Shown here: one piece after another, positions 8,608-15,668 of the stretch
Layout of the letters: each line of letters begins with the position of its first letter
Position numbering within the stretch: the first letter of the stretch is position 1
Notes under the pieces: generated by a model
What the model saw: the letters and a program-made list of their open reading frames with translations, nothing else
Told to the model about the DNA's origin: nothing
Database searches by the model: none
Made by a program: the position numbers and the translations under genes
Assembly: GCA_036787065.1 (NCBI GenBank)
Contig: DAIQPZ010000023.1
Location: forward strand, 1-26,116
DNA: 26,116 bases
Direction: 5' to 3'
DNA from: JAJYIW01 sp036787065
GTDB taxonomy: Bacteria > Chloroflexota > Anaerolineae > Anaerolineales > Anaerolineaceae

Positions 8608-8610
8608 AAT
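8583..8610 (+). promoter_or_regulatory. Possible truB promoter at the element/target junction
   Basis: TTTTCA (8583-8588) in the terminal repeat and TACAAT (8605-8610), 16 nt apart. The -10 is made of TAC from the element end and AAT from the duplicated target. It lies about 30 nt before the truB ATG. The match is moderate and unproven. Confidence 0.35.
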
Positions 8611-8640
8611 AAAAATACCCATCCGGGGAGAACTATAACC

Positions 8641-9555
8641 ATGGTTGATGATGACAATCAATTCGATATAAAAAATGCGATTTCGGGTGTTATTGTTGTG
8701 GATAAGCCGGTTGGCTTGACTTCGCATGATGTAGTACAGATCGTCCGCAAGGGCACGAATATTCGCCGCGCGGGGCATACCGGCACATTAGATCCACGGG
8801 CATCGGGCGTTTTAGTGATTTTGATAGGGCCGGCTGTGCGTTTAAGTGAATATGTTTCTGCATCCGACAAACGTTATCAGGCGATTATCCGCTTAGGTAC
8901 GACGACGGATACGTATGATGCGGATGGCCGGGTGACCAGCTCGGCGCCTGTGAATATCACCGAAGAACAATTCGAAGCGGCTTTAAAGCAATTTATTGGT
9001 GAGATCGAACAAGTCCCCCCACCCTATTCTGCGGTGAAGGTGAAAGGCCGCAAAGCGTATGAAATGGCGCGCGAGGGCGAAGAGGTTGATTTGCAACCTC
9101 GGAAAATCCAGGTTTATAATCTTGAACTTTTAGAATGGGCGCCACCTGAAGCAGTGATCGACGTTTATTGTTCCTCTGGAACTTACGTGCGTTCCTTGGC
9201 ACATGATCTTGGCCTAAGTTTGGGCTGCGGCGCCTACCTGGTCGGTTTGCGCCGTACCAAGAGTGGCCGTTTCACCTTGCGCGATGCTGTACCCCTGCGA
9301 AAATTGAGAGAAGCATTTGAGGTTGGTAACTGGTACCAATACCTGATCCCGGCGGCCGAAGCACTGTCCGATTGGCCGTCCATCGAACTTGTAATCGAGC
9401 AGGTCGACGCGGTCCGCCATGGTCACAGGGTGCCTGCGGGTCCCGATGATATAGGTATGGCAAGGGGTATCAGCCAACAGGGCGAATTAGTGGCGTTGTT
9501 AGAACTCGATCCTGAGACTCGGGAATGGCAACCGCGGAAAGTCTTTTTCTCATAA
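8641..9555 (+). CDS. truB: tRNA pseudouridine(55) synthase TruB
   Basis: 304 residues. TruB makes pseudouridine 55 in the T-loop of tRNAs. GVIVVDKPVGLTSHDVV (about 16-32) and GHTGTLDPRASGVL (about 45-58) carry the catalytic Asp (D51). VPPPYSAVKVKGRKAYEMAREGEEV and CSSGTYVRSLAHDLG are further family blocks, and a PUA-like C-terminus follows. GGGGAG precedes the ATG. The first ten residues (acidic) are not part of the conserved core. Its stop codon TAA (9553-9555) lies inside the left target duplication of copy E. Confidence 0.97.
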   Translation: MVDDDNQFDIKNAISGVIVVDKPVGLTSHDVVQIVRKGTNIRRAGHTGTLDPRASGVLVILIGPAVRLSEYVSASDKRYQAIIRLGTTTDTYDADGRVTSSAPVNITEEQFEAALKQFIGEIEQVPPPYSAVKVKGRKAYEMAREGEEVDLQPRKIQVYNLELLEWAPPEAVIDVYCSSGTYVRSLAHDLGLSLGCGAYLVGLRRTKSGRFTLRDAVPLRKLREAFEVGNWYQYLIPAAEALSDWPSIELVIEQVDAVRHGHRVPAGPDDIGMARGISQQGELVALLELDPETREWQPRKVFFS

Positions 9556-9558
9556 CTG

Positions 9559-9671
9559 GTAACTCCTCAGGCTAGTGTGAAAAAGACCCGAATTCGAGGT
9601 GTTTGCGAGTGCGAAGCACACGAAAAACACCTCGAATTCGGCAACTTTCACTCCCAGGCCTGAGGAGTTAC
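9559..9671. repeat. Element copy E (113 bp) with 8-bp target duplication (7/8)
   Basis: This copy has a perfect terminal inverted repeat: GGTAACTCCTCAGGC at 9558-9572 and its complement at 9658-9672. The central palindrome spans 9588-9641 with arms CCGAATTCGAGGTGTTT and a GTGC-GAA-GCAC tip. The flanks are CATAACTG (9551-9558) and CATAATTG (9672-9679). It sits exactly between truB and ribF. Confidence 0.93.
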
Positions 9672-9714
9672 CATAATTGCTGCAAAGCGAGCTCTGTATT
9701 AACGACGAAATATT

Positions 9715-10635
9715 TTGACTGAATTCTTGAAATCCCTGGACACAGTTCGTTTGTCTGGAGCCTGGCTGACAATTGGCTCTTTTGATGGGGTGCATCGTGG
9801 CCATCAGGAGTTGATCCGGCGTTTGGTGAACGACGCGCATGCTGCCGGAGAACCAGCGGTGGTGTTGACTTTTTTCCCCCATCCATCGGTGGTCCTCCGC
9901 GGCATTCAAGGTCCTTTTTATCTCACCGATCCAACCGAAAGGGCGACCTTGCTGGCTGGACTTGGCGTAGATGCCGTCATTACCCTCGAATTTAATTTAG
10001 AAATGGCGGCTTTGACTGCTGCCGATTTTATGCGCCGGCTTCATGAGAGGTTGGCGTTAAAGTGTTTGTGGGTAGGAAATAACTTCGCCCTTGGCCGGAA
10101 AAGAGAAGGAAATGTGGATATCCTGACGCGCCTGGGAGATGAATTGGGTTACCAGGTCCAGGTTGTTACACCGGTTGAGGTGGATGGTGTGCTCATTTCA
10201 TCTACCCAAATCCGCACCTGGCTGGCAGACGGGGAAGTTGGTCAGGTGAAAAATGGCCTGGGTAGATGGTACCGGATAAGCGGCGCGATCATCCATGGGG
10301 ATGGCCGTGGACGAAAAATCGGCATTCCCACAGCTAATCTGGAGCTGTGGCCTCAACGGGCCTTACCTGCTAATGGGGTCTACGCGGTTTATGGGCTGGT
10401 CGATGGAAAGTGTTGGCCGGGTGTGGCAAATATCGGCACCCGACCGACTTTTGAAACCCAACCGGTACTTCCGAGACTGGAAGTTCTACTTCTCGATTAT
10501 GACGGGGACCTTTACGGGCAAGAGATAAGCGTTGATTTTGTCGCCAGACTGAGGAGCGAACAACGATTTTCTTCAGTCGAGGCCTTATTGGCGCAAATCG
10601 AACAGGATAAACACACGGCCCGAAATTTATTATAG
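9715..10635 (+). CDS. ribF: Bifunctional riboflavin kinase / FAD synthetase
   Basis: 306 residues from a TTG start; an in-frame TAA at 9700 leaves no upstream alternative, and no strong ribosome binding site is visible. RibF phosphorylates riboflavin to FMN and adenylates FMN to FAD. The N-terminal nucleotidyltransferase has GSFDGVHRGHQ (about 21-31), LWVGNNFALGRKREGN and the SSTQIR motif. The C-terminal riboflavin kinase has GDGRGRKIGIPTANL (about 196-210). Fifteen nucleotides downstream is a ThyX-domain gene, a flavoprotein family, so cofactor supply and user may be co-expressed. Confidence 0.96.
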   Translation: MTEFLKSLDTVRLSGAWLTIGSFDGVHRGHQELIRRLVNDAHAAGEPAVVLTFFPHPSVVLRGIQGPFYLTDPTERATLLAGLGVDAVITLEFNLEMAALTAADFMRRLHERLALKCLWVGNNFALGRKREGNVDILTRLGDELGYQVQVVTPVEVDGVLISSTQIRTWLADGEVGQVKNGLGRWYRISGAIIHGDGRGRKIGIPTANLELWPQRALPANGVYAVYGLVDGKCWPGVANIGTRPTFETQPVLPRLEVLLLDYDGDLYGQEISVDFVARLRSEQRFSSVEALLAQIEQDKHTARNLL

Positions 10636-10649
10636 CTGGAGGGAGACAG

Positions 10650-12071
10650 ATGGCAAAAGCCCAGAGGCAGATCTATTTACTTAACCCCAAAAAACTTAGC
10701 CCTGAGACTATCGCTGTCACCTTTGCTAAAACTTCGCGGTCCCCACTATCTTTTTCTGAAATCGCGGCTGAATTAACCGATGAAAAAAGCGCTGAATTCC
10801 ACGAAAGATGGGTGGTCGGTTATGGCCACGCCTCGGTGGCCGAGCACGCGGTTTTACATATTGCTATCGAAAATGTATCACGGTTGGCGATTGAAACAAT
10901 CGAATCAAACCGTTTGGCGGCTTACACCGAAAAATCCACCCGTTATCAAAAATGGAGCCCGGATGCTTTTCATATTCCGACCGAATTAGAGGGACACCCG
11001 CTACTGTCCCTTTATCTGGAGACCATCCAGACCCTTTTTGAGACTTACGCGAAAAGCATGGAAGCGGTCAGGCCGGTGATTGCCGCAGAAACGCCCCGAA
11101 GAGATGGGGAAAGTGAAACAGCCTGGGAGCGGAGAGTCCGCACACAGACCATCGACGTCTGCCGTTACTTACTGCCGGCGGCTTCACTGGCGAATGTGGG
11201 TATGACGGCCAATGCGAGAGTCTTAGAGCACGCGATCCAAAAATTACTGTCTTCTCCGCTGGTCGAAGTTCATACAATTGGACAAGAGATGAAGCGTGTG
11301 TCGCAGGTAGAAATACCCACGCTGATTAAGTATGCTGAACAGGCGCCCTACCTGGTGGCTGTGAGCCAGGCATTACCCCATGCCGCATCTCTTTCGCGGG
11401 GAAAGAATCTGGGTGATTGGTGCCAGATGGTTGCTTGGGATCCGCATGGCGAGGAAAAAGTCCTGGCGGCAGCGCTTTACCGATACAATGGGGTCGATTT
11501 CAATAGCTGTGTCAATTATATTCAGGGAATTGGCGCTGATGAATACCGCCGGTTAGCCAGCATAGTGCTGGGCGGAATGTCTGATCATGATATTCCTTTG
11601 CGCGAGCTGGAGCACTCAGTGTACAGCTTCGATGTAGTTATGGACCAGGGGGCCTATTTCGAGTTTAAACGCCACCGGATGATGACACAGACGCCCCAAG
11701 CTTTGACGTCACGGTTAGGATATGCTGTGCCACGGGGCATTACACAGGCCGGATTTGAAGATCAATACCGGCAGGTAATGGAAAAAGCAGCCCACGCTTA
11801 CGAGCAGTTGGCGGCCTGGAACCCGGCGGTGGCATCTTATGTGGCGCCAAATGGGTTTAACCGTAGAATGATGCTCACGTTTAACTTAAGGGAAGCGTTC
11901 CATTTCTTGGGGTTGCGCTCCAGTGATCGGGCCCATTTTGCCGTACGCAGGGTGGCGCGGCGGATAGCAGAACAGATCCAGAGTATTCATCCGGTCTTGG
12001 CGGCTTACTTTTCTTTGCCACAGGATGAATCTTGGAAGAAGATCGAAGCAGATTATTTCAGCGCAGTCTAA
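10650..12071 (+). CDS. Tandem ThyX-domain protein (FAD-dependent thymidylate synthase-like)
   Basis: 473 residues, about twice the usual ThyX length, made of two ThyX-like halves. Half 1 (about 1-235) has GHASVAEH (59-66), VSR and SNRLAAYTEKSTRY (86-99), a partial copy of the ThyX motif RHRxxSxNExSxRY in which RH is replaced. Half 2 (about 250-465) keeps RHR (341-343) but continues MMTQTPQALTSRLGY, losing the NExS part. It has the C-terminal NLREAFHFLGLRSSDRAHF typical of ThyX. Each half therefore keeps different parts of the signature, which suggests an obligate pseudo-dimer or a changed substrate. A strong GGAGGGAG site precedes the ATG. Whether it makes dTMP is uncertain. Confidence 0.8.
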   Translation: MAKAQRQIYLLNPKKLSPETIAVTFAKTSRSPLSFSEIAAELTDEKSAEFHERWVVGYGHASVAEHAVLHIAIENVSRLAIETIESNRLAAYTEKSTRYQKWSPDAFHIPTELEGHPLLSLYLETIQTLFETYAKSMEAVRPVIAAETPRRDGESETAWERRVRTQTIDVCRYLLPAASLANVGMTANARVLEHAIQKLLSSPLVEVHTIGQEMKRVSQVEIPTLIKYAEQAPYLVAVSQALPHAASLSRGKNLGDWCQMVAWDPHGEEKVLAAALYRYNGVDFNSCVNYIQGIGADEYRRLASIVLGGMSDHDIPLRELEHSVYSFDVVMDQGAYFEFKRHRMMTQTPQALTSRLGYAVPRGITQAGFEDQYRQVMEKAAHAYEQLAAWNPAVASYVAPNGFNRRMMLTFNLREAFHFLGLRSSDRAHFAVRRVARRIAEQIQSIHPVLAAYFSLPQDESWKKIEADYFSAV

Positions 12072-12075
12072 TAGG

Positions 12076-12315
12076 TTAGGGGACCATATGGCATGCTGCG
12101 AAATGACCCGGCATGACCTCTCTAAGTTCGGGTTTCAGTTCTGCGCAAATCGATTGGACAATTGGACAGCGCGTGCGGAAACGACAACCGGATGGTGGAT
12201 CAACCGGAGAGGGTATTTCCCCCTTTAGGATAATTCGTTTCCTTTTTTCCTCAATGGCTGGATCGGGAATCGTTACAGCCGAGAGCAAAGCTATGGTATA
12301 AGGATGCAGAGGGCC
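12076..12315 (-). pseudogene. Remnant of oligopeptide/dipeptide ABC transporter ATPase (C-terminus only)
   Basis: About 79 codons remain, ending at TAA (12076-12078). They match the C-terminal region of DppD/OppD/OppF-type ATPases: LHPYTIALLSAVTIPDP, then GEIPSPVDPPSGCRFRTRCP with the following conserved Cys, and a PGHFAACH end. An in-frame TAG (12316-12318) stops the frame just upstream, and nothing before it resembles the Walker or signature regions. The rest of the gene is gone. It lies head-on against the thyX-like gene with 4 nt between the stops. Confidence 0.85.
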
Positions 12316-12399
12316 CTAAACAAAGGTTCTCCAGAAATTGCTGTGCTAGATCTTCGTCACGGCAATTCACAAAGACACTGAACATCGGGTTTAAAATGC

Positions 12400-12427
12400 T
12401 TGACAAACTTACCTAATCCGTTATAAT
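12400..12427 (+). promoter_or_regulatory. Promoter of the trpS T-box operon
   Basis: TTGACA (12400-12405) and TATAAT (12422-12427), both perfect consensus hexamers with a 16-nt spacer. A second TATAAT (12431-12436) follows but has no -35 at proper spacing. Transcription should start near 12434, just ahead of the T-box stem I. Confidence 0.85.
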
Positions 12428-12433
12428 CTTTAT

Positions 12434-12800
12434 AATCAATAAAAACTGTGAAGAGGACGAGTAAGTTCTTTAACGCCGTTTCAGAGAGCAGGAATGGGTA
12501 AATCCCAGAGGTGAAACCCTGCACGTGCGCAAGAACTGAATGGACCTCGGAGTTGCAGAGCGAAAGGATTAAACTGAGTAGCTTGAGCCGGAATTGCCAC
12601 CGTTATCAAGGCATAGGGTATAAGCCGGTAAGTTCAAAAGACTTATCTGCCGTACCCGCCAACGAGTGAGGCTGGCCTTTTAATCCGTCGCAACATCGGC
12701 GGAATTTTTGTTAAGGCCACCTAACTGGGGTGGTACCACGGATCGCACACGCGTTCGTCCCCTTTCGGGATGGACGCGTTTTTTGTTAAGGAGGTTGAAT
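12434..12800 (+). promoter_or_regulatory. T-box riboswitch, tryptophan specifier
   Basis: This leader senses uncharged tRNA. Stem I base GAGG (12453-12456) pairs with CCTC (12545-12548). The internal loop has AGTA on the 5' side and GAATGGA on the 3' side, the classic E-loop/specifier arrangement, flanked by GTTCTT/AAGAAC. The specifier codon is TGG (12541-12543), meaning Trp. TGGCCTT (from about 12673) and AAGGCCA can form an outer stem around CCGTCG/CGGCGG, probably stem III. The T-box sequence GGGGTGGTACCACGG (about 12727-12741) forms the antiterminator. Uncharged tRNA-Trp should stabilise it and allow transcription of trpS and probably trpB2. Confidence 0.95.
12749..12784 (+). terminator. 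T-box-controlled intrinsic terminator
   Basis: A 13-bp stem (12749-12761 with 12767-12779, two G-U pairs), a CTTTC loop and a run of six T (12779-12784). It competes with the T-box antiterminator immediately upstream. Confidence 0.93.
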
Positions 12801-13853
12801 ATGGCAGACAATCGACGGATTTTAACTGGGCACCGGCCCACCGGTCCTCGGCATCTTGGACATCTGGTTGGCACCCTTCGTACCTGGGCCAATTTACAGA
12901 ATGACTTCCAATGTTTCTTTCTGGTTGCCGATTTACACGTGATGACCACCGATTATGGGCATCCGGAAAGGATCAGGGCTAATACGATTGGCATGCTGGC
13001 AGATTGGCTTGCCGCCGGGATCGATCCGCAAAAATCCACGCTGGTGTTGCAATCTGCCGTGCCTGAACATGCTCAATTAAGCCTTTTGTTGAGCATGTTG
13101 ACGACTGTCTCGCGGTTGGAAAGAGTTCCTACTTATAAAGAACAGGTTCAGGCTTTAAATTTGCTGCCTTCATTGGGTTTGCTGACCTACCCGGTGCTGC
13201 AAGCGGCGGATATTTTGCTCTACCGTGCAGACAGGGTACCCGTTGGAGAAGATCAATTGCCCCACCTGGAGCTGACGCGCGAGGTTGCGCACCGTTTCAA
13301 CCAGATATATGGACTAGTTTTCCCTGAGCCTCAACCGATATTGTCACAAACGCCCCGCCTGCCGGGGACCGATAACCGGACCATGCACACCAGTTATGGG
13401 AATGCTGTATTTTTGAAAGACACACCCGAAGAAACGACTCAAAAGATCTTAGGTATGTATACGGATCCAACGCGTATCCACGCGTCTGATCCTGGGCACA
13501 TCGAAAATAACCCGTTGTTCACCTATTTGGATGTATTTGATCCGGATGCTGCCAGGGTGTCTGACCTGAAATTGCGCTACCAATCCGGAAAAGTGGGTGA
13601 TGTGGCGATTAAACAGCACCTGGCGCAGATGGTTAACCAGGATCTCGCACCGCTGCGCGAAAAAAGGGCCGAGTTAATCACCCGCCCGGATGACCTGGTT
13701 GAGTTGGTCCGGGCTGGCACTTCCCTGGCGCGCCAATATGCGCGAGATACGCTGACCGATGTGCAGGACCGGATGGGTTTAAACTTGAGCGCTACCTGGC
13801 GAAAACATGAACCGGCAAACGATAACACTAGCATGGTGGGTGCGTTTTGTTGA
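12801..13853 (+). CDS. trpS: Tryptophanyl-tRNA synthetase
   Basis: 350 residues from the ATG at 12801, which has AAGGAGG (from 12789) in front; an in-frame upstream extension would run through the T-box and is not expected to be translated. TrpRS charges tRNA-Trp. The HIGH-like motif is PTGPRHLGHLVG (HLGH 18-21). VPVGEDQLPHLELTREVAHRFN (about 147-168) is the TrpRS signature region. The KMSKS position reads TMHTS (194-198) followed by YGNAV, so both lysines are replaced by Thr. The rest of the enzyme looks intact and is of normal length. Confidence 0.95.
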   Translation: MADNRRILTGHRPTGPRHLGHLVGTLRTWANLQNDFQCFFLVADLHVMTTDYGHPERIRANTIGMLADWLAAGIDPQKSTLVLQSAVPEHAQLSLLLSMLTTVSRLERVPTYKEQVQALNLLPSLGLLTYPVLQAADILLYRADRVPVGEDQLPHLELTREVAHRFNQIYGLVFPEPQPILSQTPRLPGTDNRTMHTSYGNAVFLKDTPEETTQKILGMYTDPTRIHASDPGHIENNPLFTYLDVFDPDAARVSDLKLRYQSGKVGDVAIKQHLAQMVNQDLAPLREKRAELITRPDDLVELVRAGTSLARQYARDTLTDVQDRMGLNLSATWRKHEPANDNTSMVGAFC

Positions 13854-13924
13854 TCGCAACCCTGTTATCTGTTCGAGAAGTGATCATCCCACTTTTGAGG
13901 ATGAGGAAATCCATGTTTTTATTG

Positions 13925-13982
13925 GTAGCTGCTCAACCATACTAAGAAAGTCGGGTCTATTTCACAGGCCCTGGGAAGTAAC
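13925..13982. repeat. Element copy F (58 bp, palindrome lost)
   Basis: It has GTAGCTGCTCA at the left and, on the reverse strand, GTTACTTCCCAGGGCCTGTGAAATAGACC at the right, with no central hairpin. The size equals a 111-bp copy minus its 53-bp core. No direct repeat is recognisable. It lies in the trpS-trpB2 gap. Confidence 0.6.
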
Positions 13983-14037
13983 TATTTTCAATGATCGTAG
14001 AAATACCAACCATTCGTGAAGGAAAAGGAGATTAGCA

Positions 14038-15408
14038 ATGTCTGAACAAACTCGTTTTATTCTGCAAGAAGCGGATTTGCCGCGCGCCTGGTACAACATT
14101 TTGGCTGATTCACCGGTTCCCCCGTCGCCAGTGCTTAACCCACAGACAAAAGAACCTGTGACGCTGGATTTCCTATCGGTGCTTTTCCCAATAGGCTTGA
14201 TTATGCAAGAGGTCAGCACCGAACGCTATATCGATATCCCTGAGCCCGTTTTGGAAGCTTACAAATTGTACCGCCCTACCCCCTTGATCCGGGCGCGCCG
14301 CCTGGAAAAGGCCCTGGGTACGCCAGCCCATATCTACTATAAATATGAGGGCGTTTCTCCATCCGGAAGCCATAAATCTAATACCGCATTCGCCCAGGCT
14401 TTTTATAATAAAGAGGCTGGGACACACGCAATGACGACTGAGACTGGCGCAGGCCAATGGGGCTCGGCCCTGGCATTGGCCTGCCAATTCTTTAACCTGG
14501 ATCTTGAAGTCTACATGGTTAAATGCTCTTACGAGCAGAAGCCATACCGGCGCATTTTGATGGAAACTTACGGCGCAAAAGTTTACGCCAGCCCGTCCGA
14601 CCGCACGCAGTACGGCCGTTCTTTACTGGCCAGTGATCCAAAGAATCCTGGTTCGCTGGGAATTGCCATCTCTGAGGCCGTCGAGGTTGCCGCAACTTCA
14701 GGCGGCAAGAAGAAATATGGGCTGGGTTCCGTGCTAAACCACGTCCTGCTCCACCAGACCGTGATTGGCGAGGAATCGCTCAAGCAGATGGATATGGCCG
14801 GCGAATACCCGGATGTGGTCATCGGCTGCGTGGGGGGTGGGTCGAATTTCTCTGGGATCGCATTTCCCTTCTTACGTGAGAACCTTAAAAATGGCCAGCG
14901 GACGCGCCTTCTGGCGGTCGAGCCTACCGCGACGCCTTCTCTGACCAAAGGTATTTATGCTTTTGACTACGGGGACTCGGCTCAGATGGCTCCTATCGTA
15001 AAGATGCACACCCTCGGGCATAATTTCATGCCCCCAGCCATTCACGCGGGTGGGCTGCGTTATCACGGCATGGCGCCGACTTTGTGTTCGCTGTATGACG
15101 CGGGGTTAATAACGGCGATTGCAGTTAAACAGCGCCCGACATTTGATGCAGCCGTCCAATTTGCACGCACTGAGGGTATCTTGCCGGCGCCAGAATCCGC
15201 GCATGCCATCCGGGCCGTGATTGATGAAGCCCTCGAAGCCAAGGAAAAAGGTGAGAAGCGCGTGATTTTGTTCAACCTGTCTGGGCATGGTAATTTCGAC
15301 TTATCTTCTTACGAAGCTTACCTGACGGGTCAGTTGGAAGATTATGATTACCCGGTGAACCTGGATGAAGTCTCGATGCATTTGCCACAGGTTTCAATCC
15401 CTGCTTAA
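14038..15408 (+). CDS. trpB2: Tryptophan synthase beta chain, TrpB2 type
   Basis: 456 residues. This is a PLP enzyme making L-tryptophan from indole and serine. The PLP lysine is in GSHKSN (K113), with TETGAGQWGSALA (substrate carboxylate loop) and CVGGGSNFSG (about 265-274, PLP phosphate loop) downstream. The long N-terminus and the YKYEGVSPSGSHK context are TrpB2-like rather than TrpB1; TrpB2 proteins are usually encoded without trpA, as here. AAGGAG precedes the ATG. The gene lies 184 bp after T-box-controlled trpS with no intervening terminator visible, so readthrough would place indole salvage under the same tRNA-Trp control. This linkage is inferred. Confidence 0.93.
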   Translation: MSEQTRFILQEADLPRAWYNILADSPVPPSPVLNPQTKEPVTLDFLSVLFPIGLIMQEVSTERYIDIPEPVLEAYKLYRPTPLIRARRLEKALGTPAHIYYKYEGVSPSGSHKSNTAFAQAFYNKEAGTHAMTTETGAGQWGSALALACQFFNLDLEVYMVKCSYEQKPYRRILMETYGAKVYASPSDRTQYGRSLLASDPKNPGSLGIAISEAVEVAATSGGKKKYGLGSVLNHVLLHQTVIGEESLKQMDMAGEYPDVVIGCVGGGSNFSGIAFPFLRENLKNGQRTRLLAVEPTATPSLTKGIYAFDYGDSAQMAPIVKMHTLGHNFMPPAIHAGGLRYHGMAPTLCSLYDAGLITAIAVKQRPTFDAAVQFARTEGILPAPESAHAIRAVIDEALEAKEKGEKRVILFNLSGHGNFDLSSYEAYLTGQLEDYDYPVNLDEVSMHLPQVSIPA

Positions 15409-15431
15409 CCCAATTAATCTCGAATTGGGTT
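15407..15431 (+). other. Hairpin after trpB2
   Basis: Perfect 9-bp inverted repeat AACCCAATT/AATTGGGTT with a 7-nt loop, starting in the trpB2 stop codon. There is no T-run. It sits just ahead of the main terminator and may protect the mRNA 3' end. Confidence 0.5.
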
Positions 15432-15441
15432 AACTTGAAAT

Positions 15442-15483
15442 AAAAAAATATTCCTGGCGCATTTAAGCCAGGAATATTTTTTT
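15442..15483. terminator. Bidirectional terminator between trpB2 and the kinase operon
   Basis: A 17-bp perfect stem with an 8-nt loop. It begins with seven A and ends with seven T, so it has a U-tract on both strands and can serve both convergent units. Confidence 0.93.
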
Positions 15484-15487
15484 ATGC

Positions 15488-15517
15488 GGTTCTGCTCAGG
15501 CATGTGTGAAAAAGACC
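15488..15517. repeat. Element copy G (single terminal repeat)
   Basis: GGTTCTGCTCAGGC followed by ATGTGTGAAAAAGACC matches the terminal 30 bp of copies E, H and I. The rest of the element is missing; FIST-like coding sequence continues directly from its inner side. Confidence 0.7.
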
Positions 15518-15633
15518 ATTGCCAGGATGAGAAGCGTATTGCCCATCTTGTCCAGCGCCTTATGGGTTGCCGCCAACGCGGCTTCATGGCCATCTGAGGC
15601 TTGCCCAATTCCAACCGTGGCGTATAGGCTCAT
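15496..15633 (-). pseudogene. Truncated FIST-domain-like protein (45 codons)
   Basis: Start ATG at 15633, 36 nt after the kinase stop, with GGGGAG upstream. The 45-residue product (SLYATVGIGQASDGHEAA, then ALDKMGN and LLILAMVF) resembles the first strand-helix-strand of a FIST_N sensory domain, normally the start of a protein of roughly 380 residues. The last residues FFTHA and the TGA come from the terminal repeat of element copy G, so the gene was apparently cut by a deletion joining it to the element. FIST proteins often neighbour signalling kinases, which fits the position. A genuine short peptide is possible. Confidence 0.55.
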
Positions 15634-15668
15634 GGTGGTTATATCTCCCCTGGTGTAGAGGTTGGCGA

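Noticed and set aside
12685..12709. Separate terminator (CCGTCG/CGGCGG plus AATTTTTG) in the trpS leader
   Set aside because: It is enclosed by the TGGCCTT/AAGGCCA pairing expected for a T-box stem III, and the true terminator at 12749-12784 is much stronger.
12708..12800. Longer trpS start giving 381 residues
   Set aside because: The extra codons run through the antiterminator and terminator; the ATG at 12801 has an ideal AAGGAGG and starts at the conserved core.
13925..13990. Target duplication around element copy F
   Set aside because: The 8-mers at the expected positions (TTTTATTG and TATTTTCA) agree in only about half of positions, so no duplication is claimed.
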